Shown here piece by piece: positions 9,142-17,897 of a stretch of 64,000 nucleotides of DNA. A program made the translations under genes and the position numbers. Every line of letters begins with the position of its first letter. Position 1 is the first letter of the stretch. The stretch comes from Microbacterium oleivorans (GTDB lineage Bacteria; Actinomycetota; Actinomycetes; Actinomycetales; Microbacteriaceae). Location: NCBI RefSeq assembly GCF_023715745.1, contig NZ_JAMBOV010000002.1, forward strand, positions 124,001-188,000, given 5' to 3'. Under the pieces are notes generated by a model. It saw only the letters and a program-made list of their open reading frames with translations, made no database searches and was not told the origin of the DNA.

Positions 9142-10224
9142 ATGCGACGCATCCTGATCCTCGGTTCGACGGGCTCGATCGGGACGCAGGCGCTCGATGT
9201 CATCCGGGCGAACCGCGACCGCTTCGAGGTCGTCGGGCTCGCCGCCGGGCGGGATTCCGAGGGCCTGCGCGCTCAGGCGCGGGAGTTCGGGGTCGCCGAC
9301 ACCGCGCTCGGAGCGGACGACGCCGAGCAGCTTGTGCGGGGTGTGGACGCGGACGTCGTCCTCAACGGGATCACCGGGTCGGTCGGGCTCGGACCGACAC
9401 TCGCGGCCTTGGAGTCGGGGCGGGTCCTCGCGCTCGCCAACAAGGAGTCCCTCATCGTCGGCGGGGAGCTCGTCACGCGCCTCGCGGCGCCGGGGCAGAT
9501 CGTTCCCGTCGACTCGGAGCACTCCGCGATCGCGCAATGCCTCCGCTCGGGCGATGCCGGCGAGGTGCGACGTCTCGTTCTGACGGCGAGCGGTGGTCCG
9601 TTCCGCGGCCGCAGCCGCGAACAGCTGGAGGACGTCACGCCGCGCGAGGCGCTCGCTCACCCCACCTGGGACATGGGGCGGGTCGTCACCACGAACTCCG
9701 CGACCTTGGTCAACAAGGGGCTCGAGGTCATTGAGGCGCATCTGCTCTTCGACGTGCCCTACGACCGCATCGACGTCACCGTCCACCCGCAGTCGATCGT
9801 CCACTCCATGGTCGAGTTCGTCGACGGGTCGACCATCGCCCAGGCGTCTCCGCCCGACATGCGACTGCCGATCTCGCTCGCGCTCGACCATCCGCGACGT
9901 GTCGCCGGCGTCGGTACGCCACTGGATTGGACGACGGCGTCCACCTGGAGCTTCGAGCCGCTCGACGCCGACGCGTTCCCGAGCGTCTCGCTCGCGAAGC
10001 AGGTCGGGGTCGCCGGCTCCACCTACCCCGCCGTCTTCAACGCCGCGAACGAACAGGCGGTCGAGGCGTTCCACGACGGTGCACTGCCCTTCCTGGGCAT
10101 CGTCGACACCGTCGCACGTGTCGTCGACGCGCACGAGCCTCCGTCCGAGCTGACGAGGCAGACCCTCGTCGAGGCGGAGCGCTGGGCGCGCGCGACCGCC
10201 GACCGCCTCATCGCCGCCGGCTGA
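9142..10224 (+). CDS. dxr: 1-deoxy-D-xylulose 5-phosphate reductoisomerase
   Basis: 360-residue cytoplasmic enzyme, second step of the MEP isoprenoid pathway: it rearranges and reduces DXP to 2-C-methyl-D-erythritol 4-phosphate with NADPH. Motifs are the NADPH loop [16 protein letters not shown] (residues 5-20), [24 protein letters not shown] (metal Asp and Glu), [10 protein letters not shown] and HPTWDMG. ATG 9142 is preferred because TAGGGT (9129-9134) sits 7 nt upstream, predicting a leaderless mRNA; an in-frame GTG at 9133 overlaps that element. ispG, acting later in the pathway, lies 6.5 kb downstream, and rseP in between. Confidence 0.97.
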   Translation: MRRILILGSTGSIGTQALDVIRANRDRFEVVGLAAGRDSEGLRAQAREFGVADTALGADDAEQLVRGVDADVVLNGITGSVGLGPTLAALESGRVLALANKESLIVGGELVTRLAAPGQIVPVDSEHSAIAQCLRSGDAGEVRRLVLTASGGPFRGRSREQLEDVTPREALAHPTWDMGRVVTTNSATLVNKGLEVIEAHLLFDVPYDRIDVTVHPQSIVHSMVEFVDGSTIAQASPPDMRLPISLALDHPRRVAGVGTPLDWTTASTWSFEPLDADAFPSVSLAKQVGVAGSTYPAVFNAANEQAVEAFHDGALPFLGIVDTVARVVDAHEPPSELTRQTLVEAERWARATADRLIAAG

Positions 10225-10230
10225 TCCGGC

Positions 10231-11805
10231 TCAGGCGGGGACGGGCCACCCCGCGCGTCGCAGCGCAGCCCTGGCGGCCGCGGCGGCGTCGAACGGCGTG
10301 CGGACACCGCGGATCTCGCGGTAGTGCTGATGGCCCGGTCCCGCCCACAGGATGGCATCCCCCTCGCCGACGAGCGAGACAGCCGTCGCGATCGCCTCCT
10401 CGGGCGGAGTGACGTCGTGTATGACCGCGTCCGGGCGCGCCGCGCGCGCTCCGTCGATGAGGGCTCGCCGGATGTCGGCCGGGTCCTCGGACCGGGGGTG
10501 CTGATCGGTCACGACGAGGATGTCGCTCCCGAGCGCGGCGACCGCGCCCATGTCGGCGCGTTTGGTGGTGTCCCGGTCGCCGTTGGCGCCGCACACCATG
10601 ACGACCCGCCCCGGGGTCACGCGGCGGACGGCGTCGAGGGTCTTCGCGAAAGCATCGGGGGAGTGACCGAAGTCGAGATAGAGCGCCGGTCCGCCGTCGC
10701 CGGAGAGGCGCTGGATGCGTCCGGGGAGGTGCGCCTCGATCCGCCGGCCATCGATCAGCGCGGTGAGCCCCGCCCACTCCCAGCCGGCCTCGAGCAGCAT
10801 GACGATCGCGAGGGCCGCGTTCGAGGCCATGTGGGGACCGATGACGGGCACCGTCGTGGTGAGTGAGCCCGCGGGACCCGACAGTGTGAAGGTCGTCCCG
10901 TCGGGTGCCTCGTCGACGAGGTCGACGCGCCAGTCGGCATCCACCGTCGGGTCCTCGGCGATGGCGGGGGTCAGGACCGTTGTCACCGGGATCTCGGCTC
11001 GCTCGGCGATCGCCACCCCGGCCGGCTGGTCCACGCACACGACCGCGCGCCGCGCACGTTCCGGCGCGAACAGCGCCGCCTTCGCCGCGAGGTACTCCGC
11101 CATGTCGGCGTAGTCGTCGAGGTGGTCGTGCGACAGATTCGTGAATCCCGCGACGTCGAACACGAGTCCGTCGACGCGGTGACGGGTGAGCGCCTGCGCG
11201 CTCACCTCGACGAGGATCGCATCGACGTCGCGCTCGCGCATGAGGGCGATCAGCGCGTGCATCTCGGAGGCTTCCGGGGTCGTCAGGCGCGACGGGATCA
11301 CCTCGCCCGCGATATGACGTTCGGCCGTCGAGGACAGCCCCGTCGTGACACCGAGCCCGTGCAGCATGCCCTCCATGAGGTGGGTCACGCTCGTCTTGCC
11401 GTTCGTCCCGGTGACGGCCAGCAGCGGCGGGAGGTCGGCATCCGCTCCGGTCCCGTACACGAAGGCGGAGAGCCCGCCCAGGCGCGCCCGAGGGTCGTCC
11501 ACCACCAGGACCGGCACGCCGAGCGCGGGGACCAGTGCGGCGCCGTCGGCATCCGTCACGATGGCGACGGCGCCCTTGGCGACCGCGTCCGGGGCGAACT
11601 CCGCGCCGTGGCGGTGCACGCCGCGGACGGCGACGAACAGCTCGCCCTCGCGCAGGTCCGCGGTCGCCAGGGTCGCACCGCGCACGGACACACCCGCGAG
11701 GTCGTCCGCCGTCGTCGCTCCGAGGTGATCGGCGACGGCCTGCAGCGGCACGGCGTGAGGGTGCGAGGGCCGGAGGACGGGGGGCGGTGCGGCGGGGTTC
11801 TGCAT
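10231..11805 (-). CDS. MurE-like Mur ligase with altered specificity motif
   Basis: 524-residue ATP-dependent Mur ligase, closest in style to MurE, which adds the third amino acid of the peptidoglycan stem peptide. Domain 1 holds ADDLAGVSVRGATLATADLREGELFVA; the ATP loop is LLAVTGTNGKTSVTHLMEG; LTTPEASEMH, FTNLSHDHLDDY and the carbamylated-Lys region AAKAALF are kept. Several normally invariant spots differ: EVSAQAL where MurE has EVSSHAL, DFGHSPDA for DYAHTPDA, and TDQHPRSEDP where DAP-adding MurE has DNPR. It stands alone, outside any division/cell-wall cluster, convergent with dxr by 6 nt. It may be the housekeeping MurE of a lysine- or ornithine-type wall, or a paralogue. Ribosome site GGGGGGA before ATG 11805. 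Confidence 0.82.
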   Translation of the reverse strand: MQNPAAPPPVLRPSHPHAVPLQAVADHLGATTADDLAGVSVRGATLATADLREGELFVAVRGVHRHGAEFAPDAVAKGAVAIVTDADGAALVPALGVPVLVVDDPRARLGGLSAFVYGTGADADLPPLLAVTGTNGKTSVTHLMEGMLHGLGVTTGLSSTAERHIAGEVIPSRLTTPEASEMHALIALMRERDVDAILVEVSAQALTRHRVDGLVFDVAGFTNLSHDHLDDYADMAEYLAAKAALFAPERARRAVVCVDQPAGVAIAERAEIPVTTVLTPAIAEDPTVDADWRVDLVDEAPDGTTFTLSGPAGSLTTTVPVIGPHMASNAALAIVMLLEAGWEWAGLTALIDGRRIEAHLPGRIQRLSGDGGPALYLDFGHSPDAFAKTLDAVRRVTPGRVVMVCGANGDRDTTKRADMGAVAALGSDILVVTDQHPRSEDPADIRRALIDGARAARPDAVIHDVTPPEEAIATAVSLVGEGDAILWAGPGHQHYREIRGVRTPFDAAAAARAALRRAGWPVPA

Positions 11806-11845
11806 GGTCCCCCCATCATCGCATCCGGCCTCCGGCCGTCCGGGG

Positions 11846-12529
11846 TCAGACGCGTCTGCGGTTGAGCAGAGCGACGACGAGCGCCGCGGCGCCGAGGACC
11901 AAAGCGCCGCCGCCGAGCCACGTCGCGACCGGGGCGCTCTCCGCGGCGGCGACAGCGGGTGCGGCCTCGGCCTCGGCCGCGCCGTGGTCGTCGCCGTGCT
12001 CCGACGCGGCGGCGTCCGAGGCTGCGGCGACCGCGACGATCGGCGCTGGGGACTCCAGGTCGTCCGGGTCCTGACCGTCCTCGGCGATCTGGGTCCACGC
12101 CGTCTCACCCGTCTCGCAGACCTGGGTGACGGGGAAGGCGATGTCGGTGCCGCCGACGTCGGAGGAGAACAGGGCGTCGAAGGATGCCGACGCCGCCAGA
12201 CCGTCCTCGACAGGCGTCACGGCGGTGTAGGTGACCTGCGTCGGGGTGCCGTCGTCGCCGAGGACGCGGTCGATGGTCCACACGCCGTCGACGACAGGGG
12301 TGACGTTCGCCACACCCTCGGGGACGTCGAAGACGAGTGCGGTCGTGGGGGAGCCGTCGCATCCGTGGCTGAAGGAGAAGTCCAGCCGCGAGGTGGCGCC
12401 GGCGGCGGCACCGTCGGCGTGGACGTGCACATGGGCGGATGCCGCCAGAGGCGCGGCGAGGACGAGCGCACCGCCGAGGGCGACACCGGCGATGGTCAGC
12501 GCCGAGCGGCGCGCGGAACGAGTGGTCAT
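11846..12529 (-). CDS. YcnI family copper-associated protein (DUF1775)
   Basis: 227-residue exported, membrane-anchored protein. The signal peptide ends ASA at residue 32, which leaves a mature N terminus HVHVHADG. In characterised YcnI the N-terminal His of the mature protein forms a copper-binding histidine brace, so the first residue here fits copper chelation. The domain continues with RLDFSFSHGC, ALVFDVPEGVANV, VDGVWTIDR and CETGETAWTQI. An Ala/Glu-rich linker leads to one C-terminal membrane helix (ATWLGGGALVLGAAALVVALL) and RRRV. The next gene on this strand's 5' side is a His-containing membrane protein, consistent with a copper-handling pair. A His-rich acidic stretch EHGDDHG precedes the anchor. 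Confidence 0.88.
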   Translation of the reverse strand: MTTRSARRSALTIAGVALGGALVLAAPLAASAHVHVHADGAAAGATSRLDFSFSHGCDGSPTTALVFDVPEGVANVTPVVDGVWTIDRVLGDDGTPTQVTYTAVTPVEDGLAASASFDALFSSDVGGTDIAFPVTQVCETGETAWTQIAEDGQDPDDLESPAPIVAVAAASDAAASEHGDDHGAAEAEAAPAVAAAESAPVATWLGGGALVLGAAALVVALLNRRRV

Positions 12530-12621
12530 GAGTCGAGATCTTCCGAGAGGTGTGCGGAGCGCTCCCGTGGGCGCGGCCCCGCGAGGAATGGTGAGCAGCG
12601 TGCCGCCGCGAGGCGGCCGGC

Positions 12622-13197
12622 TCAGCGAGGAGGTCCTCGGCGGAAGAGGTCGGTGAGGGCCAGACGGGGGCGGACGCCCCGCGGCGCTCCGTCGGGGATC
12701 GCGACGGGGCGCCGCTCGATCGCCGGGAGCTGAGGAGCGCGGATCGCCCACAGAGAGCGGATGCCTCGGGCCAGGACGCGCAGCATCCGCTCGCCGTGGC
12801 AGACGGCCACGGCGGTGACGACGGCGGCGAGGGTGTGCCCGGCGATCATCGCGCCGTCGAGTGGCATCGCGGCACCGGAGCCGTCGGCGAGCGTGAACGC
12901 GCCGTGATGATGACCGGCGGCGAGGGTCGGATGGACGTCGCCGACGAGGGCGAAGGCGGCGTGCAGAAGAGCCTGCGCCGTCGCGACGGCGATCCCCGTG
13001 CGGGCCGCGGACGGACGCGAACCGACGATCGCCAGGGCGATGGGCCAGGCCAGGAGCGTCACGGTCGCCACGAGCCAGGGTGCGGGGGCGGTGCCACCGC
13101 CGAGGCTGTGTGCCGCTGCCGCCGTGAGCGTCGCGATCGCCGCCGCGCCGCCCGCGCGCACGACACGCACGCGTCGCGAGTCGGCGGGACGGGGCAT
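12622..13197 (-). CDS. Polytopic membrane protein with His-rich loop
   Basis: About 191-residue integral membrane protein with roughly five hydrophobic segments over the first 140 residues and a basic cytoplasmic tail. A loop holds GDVHPTLAAGHHHGAFT (around residues 86-102), a plausible metal-binding site. I do not recognise a named family. It lies directly 5' of the YcnI gene on the same strand (92 nt between), so a role in copper acquisition or sensing is a reasonable inference. The ATG at 13197 is preferred over the adjacent GTG at 13200 because GGGAGG ends right before the GTG. Confidence 0.75.
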   Translation of the reverse strand: MPRPADSRRVRVVRAGGAAAIATLTAAAAHSLGGGTAPAPWLVATVTLLAWPIALAIVGSRPSAARTGIAVATAQALLHAAFALVGDVHPTLAAGHHHGAFTLADGSGAAMPLDGAMIAGHTLAAVVTAVAVCHGERMLRVLARGIRSLWAIRAPQLPAIERRPVAIPDGAPRGVRPRLALTDLFRRGPPR

Positions 13198-13285
13198 CAC
13201 CCTCCCAGCCTAGATCCGCGACACCATGACGACGACGGACGAGGTCATCGCCGCCTCATAGCGTCCGGGGGTAGCGTGTCCGCTC

Positions 13286-14599
13286 GTGACCGTACTCGCA
13301 TTCATCATCGGTGTCGTGGTGCTCGTGGTCGGCCTCGCCGTGTCGATCGCGCTCCACGAGGTGGGACACCTCGCTCCCGCGAAGGCGTTCGGGGTCCGCG
13401 TCGGCCAGTACATGATCGGATTCGGGCCGACGGTGTTCTCGCGTCGGATCGGGGAGACCGAGTACGGGTTCAAGCTGCTGCCGCTCGGCGGCTACATCTC
13501 GATGGCGGGCATGTATCCGCCCTCGAAGGCGACGACCGGCGAGGGGGAGGGGGCGCGCCCGCGACGCCGGCGCCTGTTCGAGACGCTCATCCAGGATGCC
13601 CGCACCGCGAACGCGGAGACCCTGAAGGGCGATGGCGCGGGCCGCGCGTTCTATCAGCTGCCGGTCTACAAACGCGTCATCATCATGCTCGGTGGACCGG
13701 CGATGAACCTCGTGCTCGCCATCATCCTGTTCGCGGTCATGTTCTCGGGCATCGGCGTGCAGACGGCCACGACGACCGTCGCCGCCGTCAACGAGTGCGT
13801 CCTCCCGGCCGGAAGCGCACAGGCGACGTGCGCGGCGGACGATCCCGTGTCGCCGGCGGCGGCCGCCGGCATCCGTCCGGGCGATGTCCTCGTGTCCGTC
13901 GACGGCACACTCGTCGAGAGCTTCGCCGAGGCGTCGGCGATCATCCAGGAGTCCCCGGAGAAGACCATCCCCGTCGTCGTCGAGCGCGACGGCGCGCGGC
14001 AGACGCTCGAGGTCACGCCCGTGCTCGCGACACGCGAGATCGCGGCGGAGGACGGCACCACGAGGACCGCCGAGGTCGGTTTCGTCGGGATGTCGGCGAC
14101 CGTCGCGTTCGTCCCGCAGCCGATCTGGGACGGTCCGCAGGCGGCCATGGAACAGACCGGCCAGGTCGTCGGCATCATCTGGCAGCTGCCCGCGCGGGTG
14201 TATCAGACGGCGGTGGACACGATCACCGGCGCCGGCCGCGATCCGAACGGGCCGCTCTCGGTGGTGGGCGCGGGTCGCCTGGCGGGCGAGGTCGCCGCCA
14301 CCGAGACGCCCATCCTCAACCGGGTCTCGGGCATGCTCGCTCTGCTGGGTTCGCTCAACATCGCCCTGTTCGTGTTCAATCTCGTGCCGCTGCTGCCGCT
14401 GGACGGCGGCCACGTCGTGGTCGCGCTGTGGGACGGGCTGAAGCGCGTCTGGGCACGGATGACCGGGCGGAGGGCTCCCGGCCCGGTGGACGCCACGAAG
14501 CTCGTGCCCATCACCTACATCGTGGTGATCGGCCTCATCATCATGGGTGGGACCCTCATCCTCGCCGACATCGTCAACCCGGTGCAGCTGCTGGGCTGA
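13286..14599 (+). CDS. rseP: Site-2 protease, M50 family (RseP/Rip1)
   Basis: 437-residue intramembrane zinc metalloprotease that cleaves membrane-bound substrates such as anti-sigma factors. The zinc motif is HEVGH in the first membrane helix (His24, Glu25, His28). A PDZ domain with AAAAAGIRPGDVLVSVDG sits around residues 190-260, and the C-terminal helix carries LVPLLPLDGGH, supplying the third ligand Asp near residue 372. The GTG is 8 nt after TAGCGT, predicting a leaderless mRNA. dxr-rseP-ispG is a known actinobacterial order; here it is spread out by intervening genes. Confidence 0.95.
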   Translation: MTVLAFIIGVVVLVVGLAVSIALHEVGHLAPAKAFGVRVGQYMIGFGPTVFSRRIGETEYGFKLLPLGGYISMAGMYPPSKATTGEGEGARPRRRRLFETLIQDARTANAETLKGDGAGRAFYQLPVYKRVIIMLGGPAMNLVLAIILFAVMFSGIGVQTATTTVAAVNECVLPAGSAQATCAADDPVSPAAAAGIRPGDVLVSVDGTLVESFAEASAIIQESPEKTIPVVVERDGARQTLEVTPVLATREIAAEDGTTRTAEVGFVGMSATVAFVPQPIWDGPQAAMEQTGQVVGIIWQLPARVYQTAVDTITGAGRDPNGPLSVVGAGRLAGEVAATETPILNRVSGMLALLGSLNIALFVFNLVPLLPLDGGHVVVALWDGLKRVWARMTGRRAPGPVDATKLVPITYIVVIGLIIMGGTLILADIVNPVQLLG

Positions 14600-14608
14600 C
14601 GCTCCGGA

Positions 14609-16510
14609 TCACGCCTGGACGGGGCTCAGTGCGTGCGTCACCAGTCGCTCGAGGGTCGTGAGACCGTCGCGCGAGAGGATGGACTCGAGGTGCCCCTGCA
14701 CCGACGCGTACGCCGGCCCTCGCAGCGCGTAGACGTCGCCGGTCTCGGGGTCCGCGGACACCTCGGTCGCCCCCACGACGGTCGTGCCGGGAGCGACCCG
14801 CGCGGTGAAGGTGTTGTAGAAGCCGATGGATGCCGGCGCGCCGAACACGTCGACGGTCTTCTGCAGCCCCTGGTGCGGGCTCGCCAGCGGCGCGAGGTCC
14901 ATGCCCAGGCGGTGGGCGAGGACCTGATGGCTGAGGCACACCGCGAGCAGCGGAGCCCGGGCATCGAGGCGGGCCGTCGCGATCTCGCGGACACGGGCGA
15001 TGCGGGCGCTGTCGGCGTCCCGCGGGTCGCCCGGTCCCGGGCCCGACACGACGAGGTCGGCCGCGGCGACGGCCGCGTCCGAGGCATCCGACCAGTGCGC
15101 GATCGTCACGTCGAACCCGAGATGCCGCAGTTGGTGGGCGAGCATCGTCGTGAAACGGTCCTCGGCATCCACGACCAGGGCGCGGCGGCCGGCGAGCGGA
15201 CCGTGCCCGGGCCCGCCCTGCGGGTTCAGCCAGAACGCCGCCAGGCGGGCGTTGCGTGAGGCGAGGAGCTCGGCGATCGCGGGGTCGTCGGCGAGCGGCC
15301 GCGCGACGGGCGCGGGAGCATCCTCGTCGATCGTGCGTGCCACGACGTCGCGGGGGATCGCGCCGATGGCGCCCAGCACGCCGGCCGCTTTGCCATGGGT
15401 CTCGCCCACCTCGCCGTACGGGTCGGAGTGGCGTACGAGGGTCGCACCGACCGGTACCCGCAGGCGTCCGTCGACGACGTAAGCCGTGCGGATGAGGATC
15501 GGGGCGTCGAGGTCGTGCCCGCCGTCGGTGCGCGGGGTGAAGAGCGCGGCCACGCCGGAGTAGTAGCCGCGCGGGCTCTGCTCGTGGCGCGCGATGACGG
15601 TGCAGGCGTTCTGCATGGGCGAGCCGGTGACGGTCGGAGCGAACATGGTCTCGCGAAGGATGTCGCGGGGATCCATCGTGCTCGTGCCGCGCAGCATGTA
15701 CTCCGTGTGCGTCAGCCGCGACATCTCCTTGAGGTGCGGGCCCGTGATGCGGCCGCCGTCGCTGCAGACGGCCGACATCATCTTCAGCTCCTCGTCGACG
15801 ACCATGAAGAGCTCCTCGGTCTCCTTCGTCGAGGAGAGGAACTCGGTCAGGGTCTCGGCCGTCGCCCCGCCTGCGGGGTGCCGGAACGTCCCCGAGATCG
15901 GGTTCATCGTCACGACGCCGCCCTGAGCGCTCACGTGGGCTTCGGGGCTCGCACCGACGGCGAGGTGCTCGGGGGTCGAGACGAGGAAGGTCCAGTAGGC
16001 GCCGCGCTCGTGCTCCAGCAGGGCGCGGAACCACGTGAGCCCCGCGGTGAGCGGGTCGCCGCCGACCTGCGCGACGTAATCCCGGCGGATGACGAAGTTC
16101 GCGCCCTCACCTCGTCCGATCTCGTCGGCGATGACCCGGCGCACGATGTCGGCGTACGCCTCGTCGTCGATGTCGAATCCCGCGTCCTCGAGGGTGACGG
16201 GGGCCGTCGGCAGCTGAGCGAGGGCGTCCGCGAGGGGAAGGGCGTGCCGTTCGCCGACGACGAGGCAGCGCAGCGGTGCGCCGTCGTCGTGGCACGCGAA
16301 TCCGCGCTCGACGACCTGACGGAACGGGACGAGCGCCAGGACCTCGTGCGGAGAACCCGTCGCGTCGGTGAGAGGGATGTCGGCGAGCAGCTCGACGTCG
16401 ACGACGTCGCCGGTGAGCACTTCGACGGTCTCGCCGTCGCGGGCGAGGAGTGCGAAGGGCGTGCCGCTCGCGGCGAGGTCGGCGAGGATGATCGGGGTGG
16501 TGCCGGTCAT
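14609..16510 (-). CDS. PhzE-like chorismate aminase fused to glutamine amidotransferase (anthranilate synthase family)
   Basis: 633-residue fusion. Residues 1-400 are a chorismate-binding aminating domain and about 430-625 a class I glutamine amidotransferase. The sequence follows PhzE much more closely than ordinary TrpE: RQVVERGFACHDDG, YADIVRRVIADEIGRGEGANFVIRR, AYWTF, MNPISGTFRHP, DEELKMMSAVC, HTEYMLRG, ETMFAPTVTGSP and RGYYSGVAAL. The amidotransferase has Cys in LLAVCLSHQVLAHRLGMDLAPL and the His/Glu pair in VQGHLES. PhzE makes 2-amino-2-deoxyisochorismate for phenazines; TrpE-TrpG makes anthranilate. No phenazine genes are nearby, and the gene has a Trp-codon leader and attenuator, so an anthranilate role is favoured. 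Convergent with rseP (9 nt). Confidence 0.88.
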   Translation of the reverse strand: MTGTTPIILADLAASGTPFALLARDGETVEVLTGDVVDVELLADIPLTDATGSPHEVLALVPFRQVVERGFACHDDGAPLRCLVVGERHALPLADALAQLPTAPVTLEDAGFDIDDEAYADIVRRVIADEIGRGEGANFVIRRDYVAQVGGDPLTAGLTWFRALLEHERGAYWTFLVSTPEHLAVGASPEAHVSAQGGVVTMNPISGTFRHPAGGATAETLTEFLSSTKETEELFMVVDEELKMMSAVCSDGGRITGPHLKEMSRLTHTEYMLRGTSTMDPRDILRETMFAPTVTGSPMQNACTVIARHEQSPRGYYSGVAALFTPRTDGGHDLDAPILIRTAYVVDGRLRVPVGATLVRHSDPYGEVGETHGKAAGVLGAIGAIPRDVVARTIDEDAPAPVARPLADDPAIAELLASRNARLAAFWLNPQGGPGHGPLAGRRALVVDAEDRFTTMLAHQLRHLGFDVTIAHWSDASDAAVAAADLVVSGPGPGDPRDADSARIARVREIATARLDARAPLLAVCLSHQVLAHRLGMDLAPLASPHQGLQKTVDVFGAPASIGFYNTFTARVAPGTTVVGATEVSADPETGDVYALRGPAYASVQGHLESILSRDGLTTLERLVTHALSPVQA

Positions 16511-16531
16511 GGGGGATCTTCCGTTCGGGGC

Positions 16532-16617
16532 GGTCGCCGGAAACGAGAAACGACCGCCGGGCTGTCAGCTCAGGCGGTCGTCGGGATGCACGCGGCGTCC
16601 GCCTCAGGCGGAGCGCC
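16532..16617 (-). promoter_or_regulatory. Tryptophan attenuator
   Basis: Four pairing segments follow the order expected for attenuation, read on the minus strand. Segment 1 (16617-16607, GGCGCTCCGCC) overlaps the second Trp codon and the leader's last codons and pairs with segment 2 (16603-16594, GGCGGACGCC). Segment 3 (16581-16573, ACGACCGCC) pairs perfectly with segment 4 (16558-16550, GGCGGTCGT), followed by TTTCTCGTTT, a terminator. Segment 2 can instead pair its GGCGG with CCGCC of segment 3, which would break the terminator when ribosomes stall at the Trp codons. A further copy GCGACCGCC (16540-16532) can also compete for segment 4. Confidence 0.82.
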
Positions 16618-16639
16618 ACCACGTGCGGTTCGCGAACAT
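16604..16639 (-). CDS. Tryptophan leader peptide (11 aa)
   Basis: A short ORF reads MFANRTWWRSA with two adjacent Trp codons at positions 7-8, then TGA. It lies 94 nt before the PhzE-like gene, inside its leader. The ATG is 7 nt after TAGGTT (16647-16652 on the complement) and has no ribosome site, so translation is probably leaderless. Tandem Trp codons followed by alternative hairpins are the standard design of a transcription attenuator that senses charged tRNA-Trp; actinobacterial trpE genes are known to use such leaders. Confidence 0.85.
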   Translation of the reverse strand: MFANRTWWRSA

Positions 16640-16726
16640 GGGGCCGAACCTACCACAGGCGACCCTCGCGGCATCCTCTCGGCCAGGTGCCGTGCCCGAC
16701 GCTTCCCCGCGGCTTAGGCTGGAGCC

Positions 16727-17878
16727 GTGCCAGCTGTCAACATCGGGATGCCCCGCGTGCCGGAGGTCCTCGCCCCTCGCCGCAAGAGCCGTCAGATCAA
16801 GGTCGGGAAGGTCCTCGTCGGTGGGGACGCTCCCGTCAGCGTCCAGTCGATGACGACCACCCCCACGACGAACATCAACGCGACGCTGCAGCAGATCGCG
16901 GAGCTCACCGCCTCGGGCTGCGAGATCGTCCGCGTCGCGGTGCCGTCGCAGGATGACGCCGACGTTCTGCACATCATCGCGGCGAAGAGCCAGATCCCGG
17001 TGATCGCCGACATCCACTTCCAGCCGAAGTACGTCTTCCAGGCGATCGACGCGGGCTGTGCGGCAGTGCGCGTGAACCCCGGCAACATCCGCAAGTTCGA
17101 CGACCAGGTCGGGGCGATCGCGAAGGCCGCCCAGGCCGCCGGGGTGTCGCTGCGCATCGGTGTCAACGCAGGGTCGCTCGACAAGCGCCTGCTGGAGAAG
17201 TACGGGAAGGCCACACCCGAGGCGCTCGTCGAGAGCGCCGTCTGGGAGGCCTCGCTCTTCGAGGAGCACGACTTCCACGACTTCAAGATCTCGGTCAAGC
17301 ACAACGACCCCGTCGTCATGGTGAAGGCCTACCGGCTGCTCGCCGAGCGCGGCGACTGGCCCCTTCACCTCGGCGTCACCGAGGCCGGACCCGCCTTCCA
17401 GGGGACGATCAAGAGCGCGACGGCCTTCGGCATCCTGCTGGGTGAAGGCATCGGCGACACGATCCGCGTCTCGCTCTCGGCGCCCCCGGCCGAAGAGGTC
17501 AAGGTCGGGCACCAGATCCTCCAGTCCCTGAACCTGCGCGAGCGCAAGCTCGAGATCGTCTCCTGCCCCTCGTGCGGGCGTGCGCAGGTCGACGTCTACA
17601 CGCTCGCCGACAACGTCACCGAGGGTCTCAAGGACATGACGGTGCCGCTGCGCGTGGCCGTGATGGGCTGCGTCGTGAACGGTCCGGGCGAGGCTCGCGA
17701 GGCCGATCTCGGCGTCGCATCGGGCAACGGCAAGGGGCAGATCTTCGTCAAGGGCGAGGTCATCAAGACCGTTCCCGAAGAGGACATCGTGGCCACTCTC
17801 ATCGAGGAGGCGAACCGCCTCGCTCATGAGATGGGACCCGACGCGCCCCTCGGGACGGCGCAGGTCGTCACCTCCTGA
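16727..17878 (+). CDS. ispG: 4-hydroxy-3-methylbut-2-enyl diphosphate synthase
   Basis: 383-residue iron-sulfur enzyme (GcpE) that converts MEcPP to HMBPP, the penultimate MEP-pathway step. The TIM-barrel part includes [37 protein letters not shown] and HLGVTEAG. The [4Fe-4S] ligands are in [12 protein letters not shown] and [12 protein letters not shown], with a Glu in GPGEA completing the usual set. GTG 16727 lies 6 nt after TAGGCT (16715-16720), so the mRNA is probably leaderless. It is divergent from the attenuated PhzE-like gene; the two promoters are back to back. Confidence 0.97.
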   Translation: MPAVNIGMPRVPEVLAPRRKSRQIKVGKVLVGGDAPVSVQSMTTTPTTNINATLQQIAELTASGCEIVRVAVPSQDDADVLHIIAAKSQIPVIADIHFQPKYVFQAIDAGCAAVRVNPGNIRKFDDQVGAIAKAAQAAGVSLRIGVNAGSLDKRLLEKYGKATPEALVESAVWEASLFEEHDFHDFKISVKHNDPVVMVKAYRLLAERGDWPLHLGVTEAGPAFQGTIKSATAFGILLGEGIGDTIRVSLSAPPAEEVKVGHQILQSLNLRERKLEIVSCPSCGRAQVDVYTLADNVTEGLKDMTVPLRVAVMGCVVNGPGEAREADLGVASGNGKGQIFVKGEVIKTVPEEDIVATLIEEANRLAHEMGPDAPLGTAQVVTS

Positions 17879-17897
17879 CGACCCGGTCGCCCGAGCG

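Noticed and set aside
14609..16510. A phenazine biosynthesis cluster, suggested by the PhzE-like protein
   Set aside because: No phzB, phzD, phzF or phzG homologue is within the window, the flanks are rseP and ispG, and the leader responds to Trp codons.
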